Positions 5,654 through 12,199 of a DNA stretch of 20,159 nt are shown here, one piece after another. Every line of letters begins with the position of its first letter. Position 1 is the stretch's first letter. Source of the stretch: a virus; the IMG/VR virus record IMGVR_UViG_3300032560_000154, positions 1 through 20,159 of that record. One strand, given 5' to 3'. A model generated the notes under the pieces. The model saw only the letters and a program-made list of their open reading frames with translations, did not search any database and was not told the DNA's origin. The translations under genes were made by a program, and so were the position numbers.

Positions 5654-7081
5654 ATGGCCCGCACCCCTCGACTGTCACCAGCAGAAGCCCTAGCGGCGGC
5701 GGTGGCGATTTATGGCCCGCGCAACAGCGACCACCTGCCCAGCATCACCGCCGCCACGAAAGAGCCGGCCTGCCAGTGGCTGACTAGCCACGGCATCCGC
5801 AGCAGCATTGCCCGCGCCCTGCCGCTCGCAGACCTCGCCGGCGTCTGGTCCGACACGACTGACACCAAATTACTCGCTCTCGTTCCCGGCCTGCTTGCTC
5901 GCGTCTCTGTTGTTGGCACGACTGATGCCGCAGTTCGTATCGTGGTGCAGCAGATTGTTGACCATCCCAACCACGATTTTAAACCGTTCACCGCCTGGAT
6001 ACCGAAAAAATCGGCACGGCACGACAGCACGACCAGCACCGCGCATCTGCCGCACTGGTGGCTTAAGCGCACCTCGCCCGAGCTTGCGGCGCTCGTAGGC
6101 ACCGACGACGACACCCCCACACCCACCCCCACACCCACCCCCACACCCACCCCCACACCGGAACCGCGCCCCATGACCACACCGACGACACCGCCCGCAC
6201 CCAATCCCGACGCAGCCGCAGCACTCGCCGCCGCAATCGCCGGTTTCATGGGCGGCCAGCAACTCGACCGCAGCGCCGTGGCCGCGATTGTGCGCGACGA
6301 ACTGCAAAATCACACTATTCCCCGCGCCGTGCATATCCACGTCAACGACGCACCGCGCGGCGAACTCCCGGCGTTGCGTCACCGCCTCACTGGAAAACTA
6401 TTAGCAACCGTCGCCGCCGGCCTCGCCGCTTATATTGTCGGCCCGGCTGGCAGCGGAAAAACCACCGCCGCCGAGCAAGTTGCCGAGGCTTTAGGCCTCA
6501 AATTCTACATGCAGGGCGCAGCCAGCGGCGCACATGAATACATGGGCTTCATCGACGCGCGAGGCACATATAACGCGACCCCTTTCCGCGAAGCCTTTGA
6601 AAACGGAGGCGTTTTTCTAGCCGACGAAATTGATGGTTCCGACGCCGCCGCCTTGCTCGCACTAAATGCAGCCTTGGCTAATGGCGTTTGCGCTTTCCCC
6701 GGTAGCGTTTCCCCCGTCAAAAAACATAAGGATTTTCGCTTCATCGCCGCCGCGAATACCTTTGGAACGGGAGCCAATCGTCAATACGTTGGCCGCAGCC
6801 AACTTGACGCAGCAACGCTTGACCGTTTTGTTTTTATCGACTGGCCCTACGACACCGTGCTGGAACGCATGCTCTGCACCGACGCCACGTGGCTCGCATA
6901 CGTCCAATCCGTCCGCGCCGCCGTGGAGAAACTCAACATCCGCCACGTTGTCAGTCCCCGCGCCTCTATTTTTGGCGAAAAACTTATCACCGCCGGCATC
7001 CCCCGCGCCGAGGTCGAGCAGATGGTCATTTGGCGTGGCTTGTCCGATGCCGACGTTATCCGCATCAAAACGGCGATGTGA
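5654..7081 (+). CDS. MoxR/CobS-like AAA+ ATPase
   Basis: This 475-aa ATPase has Walker A GPAGSGKT at 263-270, Walker B VFLADEID with D324-E325, sensor 1 FIAAANTFGTG with N368, and a LDRF motif after it. This matches the AAA_5/MoxR/CobS group, which usually remodels a partner protein recruited through a VWA protein. Residues 1-150 form an unknown domain. A linker of eight TP pairs (154-169) and a proline/alanine segment join it to the ATPase. The start at 5654 has AAGGAG ten bases upstream. The stop is immediately followed by the ribosome binding site of the VWA-like gene, so the two are surely made together. Confidence 0.85.
   Translation: MARTPRLSPAEALAAAVAIYGPRNSDHLPSITAATKEPACQWLTSHGIRSSIARALPLADLAGVWSDTTDTKLLALVPGLLARVSVVGTTDAAVRIVVQQIVDHPNHDFKPFTAWIPKKSARHDSTTSTAHLPHWWLKRTSPELAALVGTDDDTPTPTPTPTPTPTPTPEPRPMTTPTTPPAPNPDAAAALAAAIAGFMGGQQLDRSAVAAIVRDELQNHTIPRAVHIHVNDAPRGELPALRHRLTGKLLATVAAGLAAYIVGPAGSGKTTAAEQVAEALGLKFYMQGAASGAHEYMGFIDARGTYNATPFREAFENGGVFLADEIDGSDAAALLALNAALANGVCAFPGSVSPVKKHKDFRFIAAANTFGTGANRQYVGRSQLDAATLDRFVFIDWPYDTVLERMLCTDATWLAYVQSVRAAVEKLNIRHVVSPRASIFGEKLITAGIPRAEVEQMVIWRGLSDADVIRIKTAM
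6113..6160 (+). repeat. 12-bp tandem repeat coding a Thr-Pro linker
   Basis: A repeat of ACCCCCACACCC, about four units, encodes eight Thr-Pro pairs inside the AAA+ protein. Copy number could vary by slippage and would change linker length in steps of four residues without breaking the frame. Confidence 0.7.
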
Positions 7082-7094
7082 GGAGCAAAAAACC

Positions 7095-8006
7095 ATGAGC
7101 AGCCGCCCCCCCTATAAATACCACACCTCCGACCTCTACAGCGCACACCTGCCCGCCGGATTTGTTGACCTGCGCGGCAATGGCGACCGCAAGGCGGCCG
7201 CGGCCGCGCACTATGCGGATGTTTCCGAAATCATCCCGCCGGCCTCGCCGCCCGTCGGCGCGTGGAATAAATTTGCCTGGGAGAGCGCCGATAACGCATG
7301 GGCAGGCGCGACCTTCACCGCCGCCTGCGACATGCTGCGCAACGGCTGGATTGAGGGCGCAGACCGCGCCGCCGCAATTCGCGGCCGCATGGAAGCCGAC
7401 CGCCCCGTCGCTCAAAAACTTATTAGGTGGGACGTGGCAGGAGCCTACCCCAGCGTTGGCCGTTTTCTATCTGGCAATCCCGCGAACATGCGCCGCCTCG
7501 GCCAAGCCAACACCCCCCGCGTTTTGTCACTTTCATTTGATGGTTCCGCTTCCGCCATCGTCACCGCCGCCGACATGGAAGCACATGCAGCCAGCGCCGC
7601 CGCGATCATCGACACGCTCGAAGCGGCAGATTATCGCGTCGAGTTATTTTGGATATGGCGTGCCAATGGCGACAGCCTGCGCACCGAGGTTGCGGTTTGC
7701 ATCAAACAGGCAGACCAAGCCGTAAACCTTTCGACACTAGCTTTCAGCCTTGGCCATCCCGCCATGCTGCGCCGGATTGGTTTTTCCCTTATCGGGTCAA
7801 TTCCGCACTGGCGCGGTTTGGGTGGCAGCATGGGAACCCCTTGCCCCCTGATAGCCGACTCCGAACGTGGCGCATACGTCATCCCCAGCGCACAAACCAC
7901 GAAAGCTGGCAGCGATCCAATCAAAGCCTTTGACGCGCAAATTGCAGCACTGCGCCGGCAAGGCTGCCCCGGACTGGCAGACGAATCCGGCGCCCAGGCC
8001 GCCTAG
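7095..8006 (+). CDS. VWA-like partner of the AAA+ ATPase (DUF7192-type)
   Basis: The 303-aa product holds a stretch read as LSLSFDGSAS, with D149-G-S-A-S153 matching the DxSxS metal-binding motif of von Willebrand A domains. It follows a WDVAGAYPSVGRFLSGNP segment that I associate with phage proteins of the DUF7192 type found next to CobS/MoxR ATPases. After the motif come a helix (AAAIIDTLEAA) and a strand (YRVELFWIW), the order expected of a VWA fold. The start has AGGAG nine bases upstream, overlapping the stop of the ATPase gene. The likely role is to recruit or hold the substrate of the ATPase; the substrate is unknown. Confidence 0.7.
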   Translation: MSSRPPYKYHTSDLYSAHLPAGFVDLRGNGDRKAAAAAHYADVSEIIPPASPPVGAWNKFAWESADNAWAGATFTAACDMLRNGWIEGADRAAAIRGRMEADRPVAQKLIRWDVAGAYPSVGRFLSGNPANMRRLGQANTPRVLSLSFDGSASAIVTAADMEAHAASAAAIIDTLEAADYRVELFWIWRANGDSLRTEVAVCIKQADQAVNLSTLAFSLGHPAMLRRIGFSLIGSIPHWRGLGGSMGTPCPLIADSERGAYVIPSAQTTKAGSDPIKAFDAQIAALRRQGCPGLADESGAQAA

Positions 8007-8015
8007 CCTTGCCCT

Positions 8016-8062
8016 TGCCGGCGCGCACCACACCGCGCCGGCACTAGCAAGCCTCAGGCTTG
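8016..8062 (+). repeat. Two adjacent hairpins between the VWA-like gene and the second 82-aa gene
   Basis: The first has a perfect 10-bp stem, TGCCGGCGCG (8016-8025) with CGCGCCGGCA (8034-8043), and an eight-base loop. The second is CAAGCC-TCA-GGCTTG (8048-8062). Neither has a T-tract. They may stabilise the upstream message or cause partial termination before the AAAAGGAG site at 8079-8086. Confidence 0.5.
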
Positions 8063-8094
8063 ACCGCGACCAATAACTAAAAGGAGCAAACAAC

Positions 8095-8343
8095 ATGATC
8101 GACTATGCACTGCGTTGTGAAATCTCAGCCGCCCGCGAAGGCCAACCGCACTGGCACTTTGCCGGCGACCCGGACGCAGGCCGCGCATGCGTGGAGCACG
8201 ACGGCAAACGCTGGACGTATCGCGTGGAACGCGGCGAGATCCGATCCTTCCGCTCATGGCTGGCCGAGGCATTTTCGGGTTTTGGCACACAAGCCAGTGT
8301 CGCCGGGCGCTTTCCGCATTACGAAATCAAAACACGGAGTTAA
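8095..8343 (+). CDS. 82-aa protein, second copy of the duplicated gene
   Basis: This copy is 91% identical in protein to the gene at 5240 (T2I, S12A and five changes in the last 35 residues). The 3' flank through the next ATG (ACGGAGTTAAC, A or C, ACATGACC) is also shared, so the duplicated unit included the ribosome binding site of the following gene. The strong AAAAGGAG site lies eight bases upstream of the start. Function is unknown. Its position straight after the AAA+/VWA pair suggests the whole module was assembled or bracketed by recombination between the copies. Confidence 0.8.
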   Translation: MIDYALRCEISAAREGQPHWHFAGDPDAGRACVEHDGKRWTYRVERGEIRSFRSWLAEAFSGFGTQASVAGRFPHYEIKTRS

Positions 8344-8347
8344 CAAC

Positions 8348-8557
8348 ATGACCCCCGCCGACATTGCCACCCTACTGCGCACCAAAGCCGAGCGCAGCAC
8401 CGAGACTGCCCGCGCGATGCAGGCAGCGCACGGCTTCACCCCAGCCGAAGCCAGCTATAGCCGCGCCGCCGCTTATGCCGAGGCAGCCGACCTTATCGAG
8501 AAAAACTTATTGCCACCCGCCACCCGCACCACCCGCAAAACCACACCCAAGGAATAA
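8348..8557 (+). CDS. Hypothetical 69-aa helical protein
   Basis: The product starts MTPADIATLLRTKAERS and is largely alpha-helical and alanine-rich, with a basic, threonine-rich tail ending TTPKE. The ATG at 8348 has GGAG eight bases upstream, within the end of the second 82-aa gene. The last codons lie in a 23-bp sequence that recurs at two later gene junctions. I do not recognise the family. The TPADIATLL start resembles small phage proteins that begin with a short helix pair, which gives no function. Confidence 0.6.
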   Translation: MTPADIATLLRTKAERSTETARAMQAAHGFTPAEASYSRAAAYAEAADLIEKNLLPPATRTTRKTTPKE

Positions 8558-8560
8558 GCA
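8538..8560 (+). repeat. 23-bp junction repeat, copy 1
   Basis: The sequence contains CCCAAGGAATAAGCA and holds the end of one gene (TTPKE, stop) and the ribosome binding site of the next. Exact copies lie at 8901-8923 and 10322-10344. Confidence 0.75.
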
Positions 8561-8563
8561 CCA

Positions 8564-8920
8564 ATGAAAAACCAATTTGCCGACCTGATTGCCGAACTGG
8601 ACCGCGATGCCACCGACACCGCGCGGCGAACCCAGGATATCCGCAAAGTATTTTATGGCACAATTCCAATTCTCAAAGCCTTGAAAACTTATTGCGAAGG
8701 AATTGACGAAAGCCCGCAGTTTGGCGCGGCAATTCTAGCCTACGCCATGGGCATAATCTTCCGCGAAGAAACCGACATTGAAAGCAAAACCGAAGTATGC
8801 AGCGCCCTTGTGAGCCTGTTTGCCCACTCAGCGGCGAGCACCCGCACCATGTCGGAGGAATACGACGCCATACAAAGCCCTGACTTTATCCCACCCACCG
8901 AAACCACACCCAAGGAATAA
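8564..8920 (+). CDS. Hypothetical 118-aa protein
   Basis: The family is unknown to me. The sequence is acidic and mostly helical. A moderately hydrophobic stretch, FGAAILAYAMGIIF near residues 53-66, could be a buried helix rather than a membrane span. The C-terminal tail ends TETTPKE, the same last residues as the upstream gene, because both ends lie in the 23-bp repeat. AAGGAATAAG provides the ribosome binding site. It belongs to the accessory operon and its codon use is like its neighbours. Confidence 0.65.
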   Translation: MKNQFADLIAELDRDATDTARRTQDIRKVFYGTIPILKALKTYCEGIDESPQFGAAILAYAMGIIFREETDIESKTEVCSALVSLFAHSAASTRTMSEEYDAIQSPDFIPPTETTPKE

Positions 8921-8923
8921 GCA
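8901..8923 (+). repeat. 23-bp junction repeat, copy 2
   Basis: It is identical to the copy at 8538-8560 and again codes TTPKE-stop in the upstream gene while supplying AAGGAATAAG to the gene at 8927. Confidence 0.75.
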
Positions 8924-8926
8924 CCC

Positions 8927-9226
8927 ATGCCATACATAATCCATGATGACACAGCCATATGGGCAACAGGGGAAACCGAAGCCGAAGCATGGGAGGACTT
9001 TGCACACGAAATGAAAATGGGTAACGTAGGATTGCCAGAACGCGACGACTTCACGGCATGTCGCGCCACGCTCGCACTTGTCAAACAAGTTCGGGATTGC
9101 GGCGGGGCGATTGCATGGGGAGCAACACCGGACGGACTGGCATGCACAACCGATGAAAAAAATGGAGGCTGGGCTTGGCAAGACCGCATAGAGGCAGCGG
9201 GATACGCCGTCTTTCAGGCAGTCTAA
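8927..9226 (+). CDS. Hypothetical 99-aa protein
   Basis: The product starts MPYIIHDDTAIWATGETEAE and reads as a short strand-helix domain, with a predicted helix around EAWEDFAHEMK and a second half containing GWAWQDRIEAAGYAVF. I do not recognise a named family. The ribosome binding site is in the 23-bp repeat seven bases upstream. The stop is followed after five bases by the first arm of the two-state hairpin at 9232, so translation of this gene could influence that structure. Confidence 0.65.
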   Translation: MPYIIHDDTAIWATGETEAEAWEDFAHEMKMGNVGLPERDDFTACRATLALVKQVRDCGGAIAWGATPDGLACTTDEKNGGWAWQDRIEAAGYAVFQAV

Positions 9227-9231
9227 GCCAC

Positions 9232-9288
9232 CCGCTTGAAACCCGCGCGACTGGCAACCGCGCGGACTTCAAGCGGATGGCCGCTTGA
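9232..9288 (+). promoter_or_regulatory. Two-state hairpin with competing arms (possible attenuator)
   Basis: Arm 1 CCGCTTGAA (9232-9240) pairs perfectly with arm 2 TTCAAGCGG (9268-9276). The inner stem CCGCGCG (9243-9249) with CGCGCGG (9259-9265) extends this hairpin. Arm 2 can instead pair over eight bases with arm 3 CCGCTTGA (9281-9288) across the loop ATGG. The two states exclude each other. The next gene's GGAG (9293-9296) begins five bases after arm 3. A ribosome ending at 9226 would cover arm 1. Confidence 0.5.
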
Positions 9289-9306
9289 CCACGGAGACAA
9301 TCAACC

Positions 9307-9801
9307 ATGACACGCGAAGAAGCCTTGCGGCTGGCCCTGGAAGCCACGCCGAACGACCCGGCAAAAGCAATCCAAACCGCCCGCGATATGCTGGCGTTTC
9401 TGTCCGAGGAACCCAAATCAGCATTTCCATTGCCCGCGTTAAGGCCGCTCGTTGCCGATGCTGCACCGGATCTGCTCGCCGGCTGGACCCCCGACCCCAA
9501 TCCGCCAGATGTTGCAGAGCCTAGCGGTCTGACCGAACAGGCAAAAATATTGCTTGGCTTGACCAGTTGCCGACGCCGATGGGTTAAGGCGCACGATGAA
9601 AAATTGTCCTTCTACATCACGCGCGGCGACAGTAGCGCGCTATACGATGCCGCCATTGCGCTGCGCCGTTCAATTAAAGCCTGTCATTGTCGCGCCGCTC
9701 GCCTCTTTAGTGCGCCACAGGATGCCCAAAACTTGACGCGCATGTATCGTTTTGCGCGTGATCGCTTGATGGAGGAAGCCGGCCAGTATGGCACACTGTA
9801 G
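9307..9801 (+). CDS. Hypothetical 164-aa protein
   Basis: The product begins MTREEALRLALEATPNDP with an acidic helical N-terminus (residues 1-38), followed by a proline-rich linker near residues 40-75 and a basic, cysteine-containing helical C-terminus (for example RRSIKACHCRAARLF). It resembles no family I can name. The ACGGAGA site sits ten bases upstream, directly after the two-state hairpin, so its expression may depend on that structure. A possible short gene and a long hairpin follow it. Confidence 0.65.
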   Translation: MTREEALRLALEATPNDPAKAIQTARDMLAFLSEEPKSAFPLPALRPLVADAAPDLLAGWTPDPNPPDVAEPSGLTEQAKILLGLTSCRRRWVKAHDEKLSFYITRGDSSALYDAAIALRRSIKACHCRAARLFSAPQDAQNLTRMYRFARDRLMEEAGQYGTL

Positions 9802-9804
9802 GCC

Positions 9805-9993
9805 ATGCGCCGCCCGTTGCGCATAACTTATCGTCAGGGGTTCCGCGCGCAAACACAGCGCGCGGAACTCACCGACAACCCACACCGCAAGCAGGGCGAC
9901 CTATTCCGCCCTTCCAGCCTGTCCACCGATACCCGCGCTTTTTGGTGGTCCACTGGCTGGCATCACGCGAAACACAAGGAACCGAAGCAATGA
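9805..9993 (+). CDS. Doubtful 62-aa reading frame between two genes
   Basis: An ATG three bases after the upstream stop opens a 62-codon frame that ends in an ATGA overlap with the next gene, which is the pattern of real genes here. Against it, there is no ribosome binding site and the frame contains a perfect 11-bp hairpin. The sequence is also basic and unlike a folded domain. It may instead be a 188-base untranslated spacer. Confidence 0.25.
   Translation: MRRPLRITYRQGFRAQTQRAELTDNPHRKQGDLFRPSSLSTDTRAFWWSTGWHHAKHKEPKQ
9838..9870 (+). repeat. Strong hairpin with an 11-bp perfect stem
   Basis: GTTCCGCGCGC (9840-9850) pairs with GCGCGCGGAAC (9858-9868) around the loop AAACACA. A G-T and a G-C pair extend it to 13 bp. 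No T-tract follows, so intrinsic termination is unlikely. It may protect or separate parts of the message. Confidence 0.6.
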
Positions 9994-10349
9994 CCGCGAA
10001 CGACTACTTAAAAAACCTCATCCACACGAGCCACCTTCCAATCCGCGCGGCCAATGTGTTGCGCAACATGCAGCCGCCCATTTGCAGCGAAGATGACTTT
10101 CTGGCGCTGACCACGCACCAAATCATGGAGCAGCCCAACGCTGGTCGCATCACCGCGCGGCAAATTGACATTCAGCAAGGCGAAATCCGCAAAAAGCAGC
10201 AACAGCCGGCAGAGGATTACGTGCCCTTCATGGAGCAATTTGAAAAAATATCAGAAAAACTTGAAAATATCACTCAATTACTGGTTGCAATACATCGAAA
10301 GCAGCGAAACAATCAAACCGTAAACCACACCCAAGGAATAAGCAGATGA
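9990..10349 (+). CDS. Hypothetical 119-aa protein with coiled-coil C-terminus
   Basis: The start at 9990 is preferred over the longer frame from 9942, because it has AAGGA upstream and an ATGA overlap. The N-terminal half (MTANDYLKNLIHTSHLPIR) reads as small helices. Residues 60-105 are rich in K, Q and E and end in a probable coiled coil (FEKISEKLENITQLLVAIH). The last codons (NHTQGISR) run through the third copy of the 23-bp junction repeat in a different frame from the other two genes, so the end may have shifted. No family is recognised. Confidence 0.6.
   Translation: MTANDYLKNLIHTSHLPIRAANVLRNMQPPICSEDDFLALTTHQIMEQPNAGRITARQIDIQQGEIRKKQQQPAEDYVPFMEQFEKISEKLENITQLLVAIHRKQRNNQTVNHTQGISR
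10322..10344 (+). repeat. 23-bp junction repeat, copy 3
   Basis: It is identical to the copies at 8538 and 8901, but here the upstream gene reads it in another frame (NHTQGIS instead of TTPKE). It still provides AAGGAATAAG to the following gene. Confidence 0.75.
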
Positions 10350-10774
10350 CCGAAGAAGAAGACCGCGCTGTTATGGGCCTGCAAACCAAGAAGGCGCTTT
10401 ACGAGGACGCAAAGGCGGCGGGTGCCGATTTTGGCGAACCTCGGCAGCTATTAACCGCCGCCGAAGCTGACCTTGCCCCCGACGCCAAATTTAATCTTGG
10501 CGACGTTTTTATAACCACCGGGGCTATGCTGCGCCTGTCCGGTCCTAAATATGGCGACGCCATTTTGCTCATGCACCAGACCGGCGAGTGGGGCGCAGTG
10601 TGCGACGAAGACAAGGCCGCCAACAATCAGGCCATCGAATTGGGCAACCGCATTTTGTCGGCTTATCCCATCAACCCCCTTGAGGAATGCAAGGGCCACG
10701 GCGAAAATACCGTGTGGGTTATCACTGAGGCTGACAGGTTCAGCACCACCATTCTTCTACCGGAGGAATACTAA
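10346..10774 (+). CDS. Conserved phage/plasmid protein, often mislabelled type I restriction subunit M
   Basis: Residues 48-142 match a small family common in phages and plasmids: FNLGDVFITTGAML, then GEWGAVCDEDKAANNQAI, and the ending VWVITEADRFSTTILLPEEY. Databases often label such proteins type I restriction endonuclease subunit M, but they have no methyltransferase motifs and no proven role. The N-terminal 45 residues are an extra acidic helical part. The ATG overlaps the upstream stop (ATGA), and the 23-bp repeat supplies the ribosome binding site. Confidence 0.7.
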   Translation: MTEEEDRAVMGLQTKKALYEDAKAAGADFGEPRQLLTAAEADLAPDAKFNLGDVFITTGAMLRLSGPKYGDAILLMHQTGEWGAVCDEDKAANNQAIELGNRILSAYPINPLEECKGHGENTVWVITEADRFSTTILLPEEY

Positions 10775-10776
10775 CC

Positions 10777-11226
10777 ATGAGCCTCAGCAAAAAAAACGGC
10801 AAGGCCATTCAAGAGTTTTACGACCAAATCGAAGATGGCGAGCGGATTGAATTATCTTTCATTCATCCCGCAGGAATGGTCAAAAATCTGTTGGCGTGGG
10901 TCGAAAATCAAACGCGCATGCCCAAGCAACACGCGGCGGCTTTTGGTTTTTTGAAAAAGGTCAAAGAAAACCCAGGCAAAATCCGGTGTAGCTGCTGCAA
11001 TGTCCGTTTTGAGGAACTCTCCCCGACTGCGTTTGTCACCGCTGGCGTTGCCGACGAAAAAAAGGCCGAGGCAACGCCCCGCATGATTGTGGTTGGCATT
11101 TGCATTGACTGCTACAGAAACCGGCCAGATTGGGAGGCTGAAGCAGAGGCGAAGTTTGACCGCTTGTTTGGCAACACAGAAGACGCGCCACCTATGCCAA
11201 CGGTTTCCGGCGTTGGCCACGCTTAA
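10777..11226 (+). CDS. Hypothetical 149-aa protein with a zinc-ribbon-like cysteine pattern
   Basis: Cysteines at 71, 73 and 74 (RCSCCN) and at 109 and 112 (CIDC) make two CxxC knuckles 34 residues apart, as in zinc ribbons. The N-terminal 65 residues are helical and basic. The family is not recognised; binding of DNA or protein is possible. GGAGGAATA gives a good ribosome binding site. The TAA stop shares the bases TTAA with the stop of the convergent nuclease gene on the other strand. Confidence 0.65.
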   Translation: MSLSKKNGKAIQEFYDQIEDGERIELSFIHPAGMVKNLLAWVENQTRMPKQHAAAFGFLKKVKENPGKIRCSCCNVRFEELSPTAFVTAGVADEKKAEATPRMIVVGICIDCYRNRPDWEAEAEAKFDRLFGNTEDAPPMPTVSGVGHA

Positions 11227-11747
11227 AAAAACAATCCATCTTTGCGAAGGTGGGCGATCTTAGCGATTGCCCGCTTTTTTGCTTCCCGTCCCGTTGCCCG
11301 TGCAGCGCCGGGAATAACTTTCTTCACGCCGTCTTCTTTCCCTGCCAACCACTTCGCCGCTAATTTGCGATCCAGGGCAGCGGCTTCTTCCCGCGCGCGA
11401 GCATGCAACGTCAGTCCTTTTGCATACAGGGCGTTCGCGTAATCGGCCACCGTGTAGATAATATCCACATGATGGCCGACGCCTGCCATTTCGAGGTGCA
11501 AAGCCAGTTGGGCCTCTTGCGCCTTGTTTCGGCCAACCTTTAACTCAACCCACCAGCACTTCCCATCGGGATACAACAGCACCGTGTCGGGTGTGCCGGC
11601 CCTGATGCCGCGCGCTGCCTCAAATAAGTATTGAGTTTCCGACATAGCCCGCGACCGATCAAAGGCAAGGAATACGCAGGGGGACGTAACCCACCGCCTG
11701 ACCCACGCTTTAATGCTTGCCTGAAGATCGTGTTCGCGGTGCTGCAT
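11223..11747 (-). CDS. VRR-NUC domain nuclease
   Basis: The core of this 174-aa protein fits the VRR-NUC branch of PD-(D/E)xK nucleases. GIRAGTPD at 47-54 supplies D54 and WWVELK at 65-70 supplies E68 and K70. The pattern KAQEAQLALHLEMAG that follows is the usual helix of the family. Phage versions are stand-alone enzymes thought to cut branched or flap DNA during replication and recombination. The C-terminal 70 residues are a basic helical extension. The start is immediately after the stop of the GapR-like gene, with GGCGGA upstream. The gene runs against the flanking early genes. Confidence 0.8.
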   Translation of the reverse strand: MQHREHDLQASIKAWVRRWVTSPCVFLAFDRSRAMSETQYLFEAARGIRAGTPDTVLLYPDGKCWWVELKVGRNKAQEAQLALHLEMAGVGHHVDIIYTVADYANALYAKGLTLHARAREEAAALDRKLAAKWLAGKEDGVKKVIPGAARATGREAKKRAIAKIAHLRKDGLFF

Positions 11748-12002
11748 TCAAATTCCGCCCAAGGCCCGCCGGTAAATATCCAGCATGGTTTCCTGCGCCA
11801 CCACATCATCTTCGTTCATAGCCCGCAGTTTGATGAGTTGCCGCAACACGCGCACTTCAAAGCCCGCGCTTTTGGCTTCCATGTAAATATCTTTAATGTC
11901 GGACACGACCGCCTTGCGATCTTCCTCCAAACGTTCGATGCGCTCAACCACAGACCGCAGACGGTCGGCATTGATGCTGTTATCACCCATTTCAGGCGTC
12001 AT
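11748..12002 (-). CDS. gapR: GapR-like nucleoid-associated protein (DUF2312)
   Basis: This 84-aa protein is close to the DUF2312/GapR family over its whole length: DNSINADRLRSVVERIERLE, then DIKDIYMEAKSAGFEV, then RQLIKLRAMNEDDV and the final MLDIYRRALG. GapR in Caulobacter binds overtwisted AT-rich DNA ahead of replication and transcription and helps topoisomerases. Phage copies are common in alphaphages and may help phage DNA replication or alter host chromosome structure. The start overlaps the upstream stop (ATGA). The symbol reflects family membership, not proof of the same role. Confidence 0.85.
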   Translation of the reverse strand: MTPEMGDNSINADRLRSVVERIERLEEDRKAVVSDIKDIYMEAKSAGFEVRVLRQLIKLRAMNEDDVVAQETMLDIYRRALGGI

Positions 12003-12199
12003 GCGTTTAGCCTTTCATAACTTATTTGTTTGCGGTATCCAAGCGCGGCCAAGATTTTTGGCCCCGGTTCTGTTTTGGCGTTCAACACGAGGCTGACGTA
12101 AGTGGGGCTGATCCCATTCTTTTCAGCCCACGCCGTTTGCCCGCCGGCATCACTGCAAGCTGCGGTCAGGGCGTAGAAAATTTCGGATAAATTAGCCAT
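11999..12199 (-). CDS. Small HTH regulator (Cro-like)
   Basis: The 66-aa product reads as a single Cro/XRE-type helix-turn-helix: ALTAACSDAGGQTAWAEKNG, then ISPTYVSLVLNAKTEPG as turn and recognition helix, and PKILAALGYRKQISYERL at the end. I use ATG 12199 rather than the preceding TTG. AAGGCGGGG lies just upstream. It overlaps the end of the other HTH gene by eight bases and the start of the GapR-like gene by ATGA. It likely regulates the divergent promoters at 12414-12551. Confidence 0.75.
   Translation of the reverse strand: MANLSEIFYALTAACSDAGGQTAWAEKNGISPTYVSLVLNAKTEPGPKILAALGYRKQISYERLNA

Noticed and set aside
5710-6249. Long minus-strand frame with glycine-valine repeats
   Set aside because: It is the complement of the Thr-Pro repeat region in the ATPase gene and has no ribosome binding site.
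9818-9834. dif-like XerCD site (TTGCGCATAACTTATCG)
   Set aside because: The left arm resembles dif but the right arm does not match, and no Xer-using element is visible.
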